Of a DNA stretch of 64,000 nt, positions 20,209-32,560 are shown piece after piece. Origin of the DNA: Candidatus Altimarinota bacterium (GTDB lineage Bacteria; Patescibacteriota; Gracilibacteria; Absconditabacterales; Absconditicoccaceae). Below the pieces are notes generated by a model. It was given only the letters and a program-made list of their open reading frames with translations. It was not told the origin of the DNA and did not search any database. The translations under genes were made by a program, and so were the position numbers. Each line of letters begins with the position of its first letter. Positions within the stretch are counted from its first letter, which is position 1. Location: the NCBI GenBank assembly GCA_021734475.1, contig JAIPIU010000006.1, forward strand, positions 16,756 through 80,755, given 5' to 3'.

Positions 20209-21783
20209 ATGACGAAAAAATTCTTAGTAACTACACCTATTTACTATCCCAATGGATATCCGCATATTTGACATGCTTATGCAAGTTTTATAGCTGATTT
20301 TTATGCAAGATACAAAAGGGTTTTATGATATGATGTAAAATTTTCTACTTGAAACGATGAAAATAGTCAAAAAATAGTACAACAAGCAGAAACTGAGTGA
20401 AAAGATATAATGCAATATTTGGATGAAATGGGTTCAAAACGAGAACAAGTTTGGACAGATCTACAAATAACTTACACTGATTTTATCAGAACTACACAAT
20501 CTAATCATAAATCACTTGTACAAAAAATGCTACAAAAGTCTTTTGATAAATGAGACATATATGAATGAGAATATAAATGATACTATTGTATATGATGTGA
20601 ATGATTCAAAACAGAAAAAGATTTGATAGAAAAAGATGGTGAAATAGTATGTCCAGATCATCTAAAAAAGCCTGACTTAATAACAGAGAAAAATCGATTT
20701 TTTAAATTAAAAAATTATTCAGATAGGCTCAAAAAATTTTATGAAGATAATCCTAATTTTGTAGTACCAAATTATAGATTCAATGAAGTAAAATCATTTG
20801 TAAATTGATGATTGGAAGATTTTTCTGTATCTAGAGAAACAAACAAATTCTGAATACCATTACCATTTGATGATAAACAAGTAACATATGTACGATATGA
20901 TGCCCTATTCAACTATGTAACTGTCTGCGAAAAAGATTGATTCCGAAATAATGACACAGAAGTAGTACATATACTTGGTAAAGATATAAGTAGATTTCAT
21001 GCAATATTTTGGCCAGCAATGCTTATGAGCACAGAAATTAAATTACCAAATAAAGAATATATTACATGATGGTTTACTGTCGATGGACAAAAAATGAGTA
21101 AATCATTGTGAAATGTCGTAGACCCAGTAGAAGTAGTAAATAAATATGATAGAGATGCTGTTATTTTCAATCTTTTATATGACGTACCTATTTGATCAGA
21201 TTGAGATTTTTCAGAAGAAAGACTAAAAAATGTTTATGAAAGTATGCTCATCTGAGGACGATGAAATCTTGTGAATAGAGTTACAAGCTTATGTGCTAAA
21301 TATTGAATCAAAGAATGAAAAATGAATAAATCAAATTTAGAAGAATTCAAAGATGAAGATAATAAATTAATAAACCTTTTTGAAACAGGATTTGACTGAC
21401 ATTACATAGAAAAAAATTATTTAGAAAAATCTGATATTCAATGATATTTACAAGATCGATATAGTTTAGTCCAAAATTCAAATGAATTTATAACAAAATC
21501 TGAGCCACGAAAAAAATATAAAGATGAAAATACAAAAGATGAAGCTATTTCAGATTTACAATTTCTTTTGTATATAGTTAAACAATTAGCACTATTATCA
21601 GCTCCAATACTAGTAAATTGATTCAAATGAATACAAGAAATCTTTGGTAATGAAGAATTAAATAAAATTGATACATCAAAAAATATTGATAATCCTTATC
21701 TATTCAAAGAGATATTTGATTTAGATACTTTCTCTGTAAACCTAAATCCACAAATAATATATATTCAAACGCCAAAAAAATAA
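20209..21783 (+). CDS. metG: methionyl-tRNA synthetase
   Basis: Charges tRNA(Met) with methionine. The 524-residue class I synthetase has [17 protein letters not shown] (the HIGH motif), the zinc knuckle CIGCEG with [19 protein letters not shown] (KMSKS at about 295-299) and a helical anticodon-binding C-terminal domain. No C-terminal tRNA-binding (Arc1p-like) domain is present, so it is the short form. Start ATG directly precedes the conserved N-terminus. Confidence 0.97.
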
Positions 21784-21813
21784 GTGAAACGTAATTTTTT
21801 TGGATGATTGAAT

Positions 21814-21886
21814 TATACCGGTGATTTTAGATACACAAACTTTAAGTAAAACGAAAAAGTTTGTGATATTTAAAACAATCGGTATA
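21814..21886. repeat. long nested inverted repeat between convergent genes
   Basis: TATACCG (21814) pairs with CGGTATA (21880), and inside it CACAAACTT (21834) pairs with AAGTTTGTG (21857). There is no T run after it. It sits between metG and the delta' gene and may act as a structured 3' end for either transcript. Confidence 0.6.
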
Positions 21887-21914
21887 TCAAAAGAAAGAAT
21901 AAATTTAATAATTT

Positions 21915-22826
21915 TTATTTATTCAATAAACCATACAAAAGTAAGTTTTCAATATTAACATTGGACTTCATCATCTTTTTGACTTTCATCCAAGAATCAG
22001 ATTGTTCAATCATATTATTTTCTACACAATACGATATCCATCAATCTAAAAATTGATCTAAATATCAGTCAGCACTTATACTATTTAGAATTTTATGACT
22101 ATGAAATATAGGTCAATCATTAGATAAAATATCTACCAAATTTTTAAAATCTGATTTTAAATCATTATTTTTTTCAAATATTTCATGTAATTTCACAACC
22201 ACTCCTGGCCTACCCATAGCCATATTACAAACAAATTTTTTTAGTTTCTCATCATCAGAAAAATATCAGTTCTGTTGTACAAATTCCAAAACTTCTTCAT
22301 AAGAAAGTTCTTGAAATCTAAGTGATATAGATCTAGATCTAATCGTATCAAGTAATTGAGATTGATTGGAAGTACTAGCTATTATAATTCTTCATGGTAA
22401 AGGTTCTTCACACGTCTTCAAAAAAGCATTAGCTGCCTCATTTGTCATCCTTTCAATATTTTCTATGAAAATCATTTTGGTTTTTCATATTGAAGATTGC
22501 TGAAACCAAGAATTAATCTCTCTAACTCATATATCTTCATAAACATTATTATCATCAATCTGAACAAAACGTTTATCATTATCTTTTGGCGTAGCTACTT
22601 TTATACTATGTTTTCATAATTTATCAGACAAATCTCTAATATATAAAAAATCTTGCACAAAAAACTGACCCAAATACTGCTTTACAAGTTCCAAAATAAT
22701 AGTTGATTTTCATATATTTTGTGGTCCAGATATTATAAAAAAAGGTACAGATTTATTTTCCGATTCCAAAAAATTATCAATATATCTTTTCAAAACATCA
22801 GTTCATTGCTGATTTCATACAATCAT
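21915..22826 (-). CDS. holB: DNA polymerase III delta'-like clamp-loader subunit
   Basis: A 303-residue AAA+ ATPase-fold protein of the clamp loader. It has a P-loop-like FIISGPQNIGKST, a central RMTNEAANAFLKTCEEP motif, and RIIIASTSNQSQLLDTIRSRS, the sensor and SRC-like element (here SRS) of delta'/DnaX proteins. The zinc module of DnaX is missing, which favours delta' over gamma/tau. It stands alone on the minus strand, convergent with metG and divergent from secG. Confidence 0.85.
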
Positions 22827-22975
22827 AATAAAAATTACATTCTAAATACAACAATAAAGTATTAAATATAATCTTCTAATTTTCAACAACTAATATAATA
22901 CTAATTAACCCTTTACTTGAATTTTTAAGTCAAATAGATAAATTATATCAGCTTTATTTTTTTATATTGAAAAAT

Positions 22976-23200
22976 ATGAGAACCTTTTTGATTATAGTGA
23001 TGGTAGTAAGCTGAATAATTTTTATATGATCAGTACTTTTGATGTCTCCTAAATGATGATTAGGAATGTGAATTTGATGAATATCTTGATCAAACGAATT
23101 TTGAAGTAAAAAAGCTATGGAATGAAAATTAAAACAAGTAGCGGTAGCATCTGGATTAGTTTTTGCAATTGTATCACTTATTTTACCTTATATGAAATAA
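22976..23200 (+). CDS. secG: preprotein translocase subunit SecG
   Basis: A 74-residue protein with two hydrophobic segments separated by a glycine-rich loop (MSPKGGLGMGIGGISGSNEFGS). This arrangement, with 'SPKGGLG' and 'G-GSNEF', is typical of SecG, the small accessory subunit of the SecYEG channel. Six loop glycines are UGA, so a standard-code reading would stop 12 codons in. It is followed after two bases by a solute-binding-like gene. Confidence 0.85.
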
Positions 23201-23202
23201 AA

Positions 23203-25182
23203 ATGTTTCATTTTAAGGAAGAAAAAACAATTAAAAGAGTCATAAAATATTTTTTTTCTGTATCATTAATTTTATGGATATTATTAAGTATATATGTCCT
23301 CTACCAATATGTTCGATCATCATCCAAAGAAGTAACAACAAAATGATGAACTTTTGTAGAATGAATATTCAATACAACTTCATATTTACCATACTTAAAA
23401 AATGATCGACAAAGTTTATTTTTCCAAAGATTTCTATTTAATAGCTGTTTAGATTACGAAATAGATAACAATTGAAATATTAATTTTACAGATGATTTAT
23501 GTGAAGTAAAAACAAGTGATTATAAAACATATTATGTATCTTTATCTTGAGATCATAAACGATCAGATTGAGTTCCATTGAGTTTAGAAGATCTAACTTT
23601 CACATACAACGAAATAATTAAAAAAAATATATGGAATATAAAACAACTAAACACATATAGTGATATAATAATACTAAACGAAAATGAGCAAATGAAAATA
23701 ATTTTTCCACAAAGCTCAATAGATAATACCCTATTTTTCACAAATTATATATTACCTAAACATGCACTCATAGATGATAGTTTAGAAAATTATCAACAAA
23801 ATTTTTCAATAGAACCTGTATATTCAAGTTGTGGTAAAATAATGCCACAAACAACAGATCCATATAGTTTAATCTTTGATTTATGAACTTGTAAAGATAC
23901 AAATTTATGATTTTATCAAGTAAAAAATCTTGAATCTTTTGATAAATTTGAAAATATAATGGAAGAAAAAAAATCTTCGATTGTAGATGCTTATGTATAC
24001 ACAGATCAAATAAATCCTTACATTACAAAAAATCTATTAAGTACAAAGATTATGACTATATTTTTTAATACAAAATCAAAAAAAACACGTATAAGACTTA
24101 GAAGGGCTTTATGATGATTGATACGAGAAAATTTTTTCGACTGAAATCATATGAATTATCTAAAGAAAAATGAAAACGAGATATTTAACTATTTCCTTAG
24201 TAAATGAGAAAATATAAAAAGTTTTATAAATCGTATATCATTATCAGAAGAAATAACCAAAGAAGATCTAATAGATATATGAATAAAACAAATTGAAAAT
24301 TCTATTAGAATAAACTGAACAAACAATAGATTAACTTATTATATAGAAAATTTATCGTGAAATAAACAGATAAACATAGCTATAGATAAATCATATGAAA
24401 AAATTAGTTTAAATTACAATACATGAAAAGAAACATCTCCAAGTAAATATTCAGCAAAAGATAAAATAATACAAATAAGTTTGGAAAAAGAAAATATAGA
24501 TAAATGATTAAATAAAATAAGTATATATTGAACATTAAAAGGCAAAAAAGAAACTATATTAAACCTAGATATATATGATTTAAGAGAAGAAAATATAGAT
24601 CAAAACATACCAGAACCAAAATTAGTTGTAATTTATTTCAAAGAGCCAAATTCTATATTTGTAGTAAATCAATTAAAAGAAATTTTCAGTAAGTTTGATA
24701 TAATCGAAAATTTTATATTTGAATGATTTGATGATCCAAACGAATTGGAATGAAAATTAACAGTTTGAAACTATGATATTGTTATAAGTAATGTAGATAT
24801 ATGACTAAAAAATAATATAATAAAATTATTTAGTATAGATAAACCAAATATAAATCCATCTCAATACACAAACAGTAAATTAATAAAACTTTTTGAAGAA
24901 TACACACAATGAAACGATAAATCAAAAGCACTCTGAGAAATTAACGATATATACGCTCAAGATATGCCATTTATTTTACTATGAAATACCTTTACAAAAC
25001 TTCAAATCAAAAGCGATATAGCAAAACAATTATTCAAAACATGATACGATAGTATATATGAATACAATCGAAGAAAAAGAATTTACAAAAATCTGAATCT
25101 TACTCACAATATAAAAATTGACTGAGAAAGACTATGGAAGATATGAAATTTCATAGACTTTATAAATACAAATTTAAAATAA
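23203..25182 (+). CDS. membrane-anchored family 5 solute-binding-like protein
   Basis: A 659-residue protein with one N-terminal membrane anchor (residues 14-37) and a large extracytoplasmic part. The segment DGVPLSLEDLTFTYNEII matches the 'V-LTAEDVVFTY' signature of OppA-type (SBP family 5) peptide-binding proteins, and the C-terminal third has the corresponding lobe pattern ending in lipid-free charged residues. No lipobox is seen. No oppBCDF transporter genes are adjacent, so peptide uptake versus a signalling or scavenging role cannot be decided. Its stop overlaps the next start (TAATG). Confidence 0.7.
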
Positions 25183-25838
25183 TGGGAATTGATTTTTTGG
25201 AAATAATACAACTTGCCATAATATTATTGGTATCAATTTGATTACATGAATATGCACATGCATATGTTTCTTATAAACTTTGAGATCCAACACCAAAACT
25301 ACAAAATAGATTAACTCCCAATCCTCTAAAGCATTTGGATCCTATATGATTTTTAATGATATTTTTAATCAATTTTGGACGATGAAAACCAGTTCAAGTA
25401 AATCCTATGTATTATAAAAATCCACTAAAATGAGAATTAATGGTAGCTTTGGCATGACCAGCAACTAATCTTATATTATCAACTATATGAATTATAATAA
25501 TTTTGATATATTCTAAAATACTTGGATATTCTATCACATCTATATTACAAACAAATACAGATATAGTTAATATCTTTCGACTAAAATTTAGTATAATAAA
25601 TATAGCATTAGCAATATTTAATATGATTCCAATTCCACCATTAGATGGATTTAGAATTATAAAAATGCTACGATTCAAAGCTTCACAAATAATAGAAAAA
25701 TATACTATTTATATTTCTATAGCATTTCTATTGATCATATTATGACCAGGGCAAAGCATAGTGTGAAATTTTTTATCAAAGACTAGTTTTTTTATTTTTA
25801 ATATATTATTTACTATTTTTTGAAATATTTTTTATTAA
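25182..25838 (+). CDS. site-2-protease-like M50 membrane metalloprotease
   Basis: A 218-residue polytopic membrane protein with the zinc motif HEYAH (His22-Glu23, His26) in its first membrane helix and NMIPIPPLDG, the second conserved M50 motif, in a later helix. No PDZ domain is present, which fits the compact FpvA/YwhC-like group rather than RseP. It would cleave transmembrane segments. It is coupled by a TAATG overlap to the solute-binding-like gene, suggesting a functional pair. Confidence 0.9.
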
Positions 25839-25882
25839 CGAATCTGTAATTTCTTAATCTTTTAATTCGTTAATTTAGAAAA

Positions 25883-26953
25883 ATGTTAGATAAATTACAA
25901 TCAATTATAAAAAAATATGAATCTTTGAAAGAACAAATGATGGATAATGAAATAGCTTCTGATCAACAAAGAATTATGAATATTTCAAAAGAAATGTCTC
26001 AGTTAGAAGATTCATATAATCTTTCTATAGAATATAAAAAATATGACAGTCAATTAAAAGAAGCTCAAGAAATTTTGGAAACAGAATCTGATTCTGATAT
26101 TTTGGATATGGCTCAACAACAATTAGAAGAAGCAAAAGAAAAACTAGAAGATCTAGATCAAAAAATAAAATTTGCTTTATTACCCAAAGATCCAAACGAT
26201 GATAAAGACATTTATTTAGAGATCAGACCAGCAGCATGATGAGATGAAGCTTGATTATTTTGAACAGAACTACTAAAAATGTATCTAATGTATGCTCAAA
26301 AAAAATGACGAAAAACAGAAATAGTAGAAGAACAAATGTCTGATATATGATGAGTAAAATTGGTAATAGTTAGAATAGCAGGAGAAAGTGTATATTCTAT
26401 AATGAAATTTGAAAGTGGTGTTCATAGAGTTCAAAGAATACCAGAGACTGAATCACAATGAAGAGTACATACATCTACAGTTACAGTAGCAATTATGCCA
26501 GAAGCCAAAGATGTAGATATAAAAATAGATCCCAAAGATATTCAAATGGATACATACGCAGGATCCTCTGCTTGATGACAAAACGCTAACAAGAACCAAA
26601 CATGAGTAAGACTACATCATTTACCAAGCTGACTTATAGTAGACATCTGAGATAGTAAATCGCAAATGCACAATAAAGAAAAAGCTTTCGCAGTCTTAAA
26701 ATCTAGATTATATCAAATAGAATTAGATAAAAAAATTCAAGAAGAAAAGTCTCTTAGATGAAATCAAATATGAAGTGGAGATAGATCAGAAAAAATTAGA
26801 ACATATAATTATCCTCAAGATAGAGTAACAGATCATAGAATTCATGAATCACGATCAAATTTACCATCAATATTGATGTGAAATATAGAAGATATCTTAC
26901 AAAAATTGACACTAGAAAATCAGACTAAACTATTAGAAGCTAGCCAATGATAA
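25883..26953 (+). CDS. prfA: peptide chain release factor 1
   Basis: Recognises UAA and UAG and releases the nascent chain. The 356-residue protein matches RF1 in length; [19 protein letters not shown] carries the anticodon-like tripeptide PET (187-189) in the place of RF1's PxT rather than RF2's SPF. The catalytic GGQ at 231-233 is encoded UGA-UGA-CAA, so RF1 itself can be made only in a cell that reads UGA as glycine. With UGA reassigned, RF1 alone suffices. The chain ends in a UGA-Gly followed at once by TAA. Confidence 0.97.
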
Positions 26954-26969
26954 AAAACATTAATAATTT

Positions 26970-27158
26970 TTAGTCTTTTAAGTTAATGATCAATGATCGT
27001 ATTGCAGCTACTCAAACAATAACATATATTACACGAGCTACTACAGACATTGGACCAAAAATAAAAGCTACCAAGTCAAAATCAAATAATCAAACCAAAC
27101 CTCGGTTCAATCATCATATAACCAACAAGATTAAAAATATCCAATTTAATGCTTTCAT
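26970..27158 (-). CDS. DUF378 family small membrane protein
   Basis: A 62-residue protein with two hydrophobic helices. 'LNWIFLILLVIGGLNRGLVG' and 'FDLVAFIFG' followed by 'RVIYVIVGVAAI' match the DUF378 (YuzA-like) pattern closely. The function of the family is unknown. It converges with prfA, 16 bases apart. Confidence 0.85.
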
Positions 27159-27224
27159 GGTAGAAAAAAATATAAAACAATATATAAACAACTATCTAAT
27201 AACATTAACACAATAAAAATCAAG

Positions 27225-27261
27225 AAAAAAAATCTGACCTAGCTTAAAGTCAGATTTTTTA
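27225..27261. terminator. bidirectional intrinsic terminator
   Basis: AATCTGAC (27231) pairs with GTCAGATT (27249), with an A run before and a T run after, so it works on both strands. On the minus strand it closes the fusA transcript before DUF378. Confidence 0.88.
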
Positions 27262-27318
27262 TATCTATTTATCTAAAGTTTTTGTAATTACTAATTACAA
27301 ATAAACTAATTACTAATA

Positions 27319-29421
27319 TTATTCTTCATCCATTTTTTTAACTTTACCTGATCTTTCTTCTATAATCTTTTTAGATACATTCTCAGGAACTTTCTCATAA
27401 CTAGCAAATTGCATAGTATAATTGGCTCTTCACTGTGTGTTTGATCTCAAATCAGTAGCATAACCAAACATTTCTGATAAAGGTACCTTAGCATCAATTA
27501 CTGTAGCATTTCATCTTTTATCTTGTCATTGTATCATACCTCTTCTACCACTCAAATCACCCATAACAGTTCAAACATAATCTTCTGGAGTAACTACCTC
27601 TACATCCATAATAGGTTCTAATATAACTGGATTAGCTTTCATGAAAGCATCCTTAAATGCTCTATATGTAGCTATTTTAAATGCTATTTCAGAAGAATCA
27701 ACATCATGATAACTTCAATCATACGGAATAACTTTAATATTTATTACAGGATATCAAGCCAAAACTCATTGAGCCATAGTTTCTTTTGCTCATTTATCAA
27801 TAGCAGGAATAAATTCATTTGGAATAGATCATCATTTAATTTGTGGTTCAAATTCATAGTTTTTATCTTCCAATTTTTCAAGTCTCAAAAGAACATGTCC
27901 AAATTGTCATCTTCCTCATGTTTGTCTTTTAAATACTCATTCTCATTCAGAATTAACTGTAATAGCTTCTCTATATGCAACTTGTGGTTTACCTGTATCA
28001 ACTGCTACTTTATGTTCTCTTTTTAATCTATCAGCAATAATATCCAAATGCAATTCACCCATACCAGCTATAATAGTTTGACCACTTTCTTCATCAGAAT
28101 AATATTTAAAAGAAGGATCTTCGTAAGCTAATTTAGATAAAGCTATTCACATTCTTTCTTGATCAGCTTTTGATCTTGGTTCAACAGCCATTGATATAAC
28201 TGGCTCTGGGAATTCCATTTTTTCTAATATAATAGGCTTTTTCATATCACACAAAGTATTTCAAGTTCTAGTATCTTTTAATCAAAGAAAAGCACATATA
28301 TGACCAGCATGTACTGATTCTATTTCTTCTCTTTTATTTGCATGCATAAGTAAAAGTCTTCATACTCTTTCTCTTTGTCCAGTAATAGGATTCAAAAGAG
28401 CGTCTCATGATTTTATAACTCCAGAATATACTCTTACAAATGTAAGTATTCAAACAAAAGGATCTGTCATTATTTTAAATGCTATAGCAGAAACCGCTTC
28501 ATTATCATCAGGCTTTCTTTCAAGAATTTTTGTTTCATCATCTGGATCTAATCATTTCATAGTTCATCTATCCAAAGGTGTTGGTAAATAATCTATTACA
28601 GCATCCAAAACAAGTTGAACTCATTTATTTCCAAGAGCAGATCAACAAAGAATTGGATATAATTCATTATTAATTGTTCAATTTCTTATAGCTCTTTTAA
28701 TAAGTTCAATCGATATTTCTTCTCATCACAAAAATTTTTCAGCTAATTCATCATCAAACATGCTAACTTTATCTATCAATATTTCTCTATATTCATTTAC
28801 CTTTGCTAACATATTTTCAGGTATTTCATTTTCTATTTCTTTTTCTCATTTTTCACCTTCAAAGCTATACATTTTCATTTTCAAGATATCTATTATTGCA
28901 GAAAATTCATCAGCTTGTCAAACAGGTAATTGTATTACAACTCATTTATCTGTAATTCTAGATTTTATAGATTCAACTGACATATAAAAATCAGCTCACA
29001 ACTTATCCATTTTATTTACAAAAATTATTCTAGGTACTCAGTATTTATCTGCCTGTCTCCAAACAGTTTCAGTTTGAGGTTCAACTCATTGAGAACCATC
29101 AAGCAAAGTAACAGCTCAATCCAAAACTCTAAGAGATCTTTCTACTTCTACAGTAAAATCAACGTGTCCTGGGGTATCTATTATATTAATATGATGATCT
29201 CACCAAAAACAAGTAGTAGCAGCAGATGTAATAGTTATTCATCTTTCTTTTTCTTGTTCCATCCAATCCATTTCAGCAGCTCAATCATGAACTTCTCAAA
29301 TTTTATGTTTTTTTCAAGTATAGTACAAAACTCTCTCAGTACATGTAGTTTTTCACGCATCAATATGAGCCATAATACCAATATTTCTCACTTTATCCAA
29401 AGTTTTTCTTTCGTTTGCCAT
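27319..29421 (-). CDS. fusA: translation elongation factor G
   Basis: The GTPase that drives ribosomal translocation. The 700-residue protein matches the family length: AHIDAGKTT (P-loop, its Gly is UGA), [11 protein letters not shown] (switch I), [11 protein letters not shown] (switch II), then the beta-barrel and domains III-V. It ends in an acidic tail (MDEE). It is not next to rpsG/rpsL or tuf as in many bacteria; here gatC and a PKD-like membrane protein lie upstream on the same strand. Confidence 0.97.
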
Positions 29422-29530
29422 CTTTAAAAAATTATACTTTAAAAATAAAAAAAAATCGCTTTGCTACAATATACAAAACGACCCGCTTTTTTCAAGTAAA
29501 TCTTATACTTTCTACTTTTATATTTATATA

Positions 29531-29809
29531 TTAATCTAATACTGATTTTATAACTATAGTATTGTTTATTTTTTTATGTTTCACATTATTCAATAATCAT
29601 TCTTTATTTTCAAAGTTATTACTTCAAGATATGGTCCTCAAATTATTTTCTTGTTTTATATTTATATTATTTTCCAAATTTAAATCATTTAGTTTATCCA
29701 AAAACATTACTATATTTCATATTTGATTAAATAGTTTGTTTTTTTCTTCTTCTTCTAATTTTATACAAGCTAATTTCTGTAAACGTTCAAATTCTTTTTC
29801 GTTTAACAT
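29531..29809 (-). CDS. gatC: aspartyl/glutamyl-tRNA amidotransferase subunit C
   Basis: A 92-residue protein. 'LQKLACIKLEEEEKNKL' followed by 'IVMFLDKLNDL' is the GatC pattern (L-xLAxLxLxxEE), and the end INNTIVIKSVLD fits its C-terminal beta element. GatC wraps around GatA and stabilises the GatCAB complex with GatB (4080-5567). It lies 27 bases after the PKD-like gene and 109 bases before fusA. Confidence 0.8.
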
Positions 29810-29835
29810 ATTTTTAAACTATAAATTATAAACTA

Positions 29836-32322
29836 TTATTGTACTTTCAAATTAATATTTCATTCTAGATCAGGTTTATTATCAAATGTAATAAACACTT
29901 TTATATTATATATTCCAGGTGTATCAAATATTTTAGAAGTTTCTATACATTCTCTAGCCTTACACTCCAAAAAGTTTTGATTACCAAAATCTCGTTTAAC
30001 TGTTGTTGGAAGTCAGCTTAGCTCCAAAGAAAAATCAACTTTATCTCAAGGTTTAGCAATTTGAGCAGGATGAGAATCAATATTTATTTTTAGATTAGTT
30101 AGAGCTTTTTTTACTATTATACGAGTTCCAGAACCTATTATCAATTCACGTCATTTTTTAGTCTTTATAGTCAGAAAAGGGAAATATTCTCAATTTTCTT
30201 TTTCATTATCATAGATATAAGTATGAGATACTACTGATTGAGAAAAATTCTTTTTAATATCTCAATCTCCAAAATCTCGAGTAAAATAGACTATTTCATC
30301 TGTTGGATCGTTTACAGTAGTAGTAGACGCATCAAATTGAACAGTAAAAGGATCCATTCAAACAGTATCAGGAGTCACCAATAGTTTTCAAATTATATCA
30401 TCTCTTTTTATTTTTACATTTATAATTTCTTCACTACTAACGTCACGATTTACATCTTCTACTACAATCTTTATTTCATAATCTTTATTTTCATCCAAAC
30501 TAATTTCAAAAATTTTAGAATTTGAAGATAAAACTGGCTTGGAATTAATCAAAACTTTTTTAACTAAACCAGGAAAATCAGGTACAACACTAGTTATATC
30601 TATTTTTAATACCGTTGGTATTTCAGATATAAATAAATTTCAATCCTGATACATATTAGAGTTAGTTTTATCTATCTTTTTAAAATTTGGTGATTGTGGT
30701 GATTTATAATAAACATCATAAAGAATATCAAAATTCATACTTCCTATCTCCAAATCATCACTTTCACATTCTCATTGTTTTCATTCATCAGTTACAAACT
30801 TCACTATAAATGAATAAACTCATTTTGATGGTAAGATATAATCTATATATCAGTTTTTGTTTTTTATAGTATCTATTACTTTTGATTTTTGAGAATCATA
30901 TATATCAAATTGATAATCAGTAATAACAGCACTTTTATCCAAAAAGTTTGCTTTTATATTATATTCTGTTCATTTAATCTCATTTAAAGCAATTTCACAA
31001 ATTGGAACATCCGACTGTTCTACTCTAACAGGGAAAGTATACAGATAATCATTCAAAGTTGGAAATCTAACTCATATATGATAAACCTTAGCTTCCTTGT
31101 ATACATAAGTAAATGTAACATCATCAGATTTATCAGCATTTCCATCTCAATCAGCATCCCAAACTATTTTATAATCACTCAAACTAAAGTCCTTGAATAC
31201 TTCAGATGCATCAAAACTAACTTTGGATGGTACTCTTCAAACAATAACATCAAGTGGAATGTTTTTTACAGAATTATCTTTATTACTAACTTTTATAACT
31301 GAACCAAAAACTAATGTTCACGCATCAAAACTTTTTACTAAATTTTCAGAGGTTTGAGAATTTATATAAGAAACATTAAGTTTTAAAGGATAGTTTCACT
31401 TATCATAATACATACATCATCAATTAAAGTTAGTTGTCTTCATATCAATATTAAGTTTTTGACCATTGGAACAATCAAGTTCTATATTTTGAAGAGTTAT
31501 TTGTCCAAGTTTAGGCAATATTTCACTATCAAACAAACTAGCATTTAAACCAAAATTAATAATTCCTGGAGCTATTAATCTCAAATTAGGATTGCTTCAT
31601 ACAAGTACAGAAGTATCTTTTAGATTATAATAAACTTTCAATAATTGATTTGGATTAGTTAGATCATCTGCAGATATATTATTAACCTTACTCATAAAAC
31701 TTGATCCAAATGCTATAGAAAAAACAAAAACTATAAATCAAAGAATTAATCAAAATATATATCAAGTTTTAGATTTATTTTTTACTGTTATAAGCCTGTA
31801 TGCATTTACGATAACTAAAGCAAAACCAAGTAAAAACAAAAATCAAAAGAATATAACTACAAATGTTTGTAATAGTGTTTTAGCGGTTTGTGGCGTAATT
31901 CACACACTACTAAGCTGATTTGGATTACCCATCAAATAATAGAAAATAGCAGCCAATCATCAAATCAGCAAAAATAACAAAATACCACATCAAATCAAAA
32001 ATTGTTTTATAGATATTTTAGATCAAGATTTTGTCGTAGAAGTATTGCTAGTTTTAACAGAAGATTGTCATACTCACAAACTTTTCAAAGAACTAATATT
32101 CTGTTTATATTGAAAATCTAATTGTTGCATTTTTTTTTGAACCTCAATTTTTTGTTCATTAGTAATTCATTGAGTTTTTAGATAATTATTTAATTTCAAA
32201 AACTCATCTTCTAATTTTTTTTGATCTGCCAAAATAGCTTCTATTTTTGCCTTATTTACGTCTTTATTAGCCGAATTGTTTGTCTGTCAAACGTTTCAAG
32301 TACTAAAAAATGGATCTGCCAT
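29836..32322 (-). CDS. 828-aa membrane-anchored PKD/Ig-like surface protein
   Basis: Residues 1-90 are cytoplasmic and contain a Lys/Glu/Gln-rich coiled coil. Three to four hydrophobic segments follow (about 95-215), among them ITVKNKSKTWYIFWLILW read with UGA as Gly. The rest is extracytoplasmic and beta-rich, with several repeats of about 90 residues; 'PFTVQFDAS' then 'YFTRDFGDGDIKKNFSQSV' and 'HTYIYDNE' is the pattern of a PKD domain (WDFGDG, HTY). It precedes gatC and fusA on the same strand but is unlikely to be functionally related. Confidence 0.75.
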
Positions 32323-32497
32323 ACTAAGATTTTATATAATAAATCATCAACAATTTAACAAAATCATAGTTATTTTCAACTAAATTAAAATTCAGAATTA
32401 CATTTTATATAAAATAATTAAATATATAGTATGTCAATATAAGTAATAAAATAATATCTAAATAACAATAAATTAAGCATATAATCACTAATAAAAT

Positions 32498-32526
32498 TTT
32501 GATAAGAATATTTTTGAGACTATAAT
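32498..32526 (+). promoter_or_regulatory. candidate promoter of the 1151-aa surface protein
   Basis: TTTGAT at 32498-32503 and TATAAT at 32521-32526 with a 17-base spacer, 35 bases before the ATG. Confidence 0.5.
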
Positions 32527-32560
32527 CTATATAAACTAATTTTACAACAACTATATAAAA

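Noticed and set aside
21814..21886. Intrinsic terminator after metG
   Set aside because: The inverted repeat is long-range and is not followed by a T run, so it was kept only as a structured repeat.
23203..23346. Short standalone membrane protein after secG
   Set aside because: The frame continues through UGA for 659 codons, so the short version is only the part before the first UGA.
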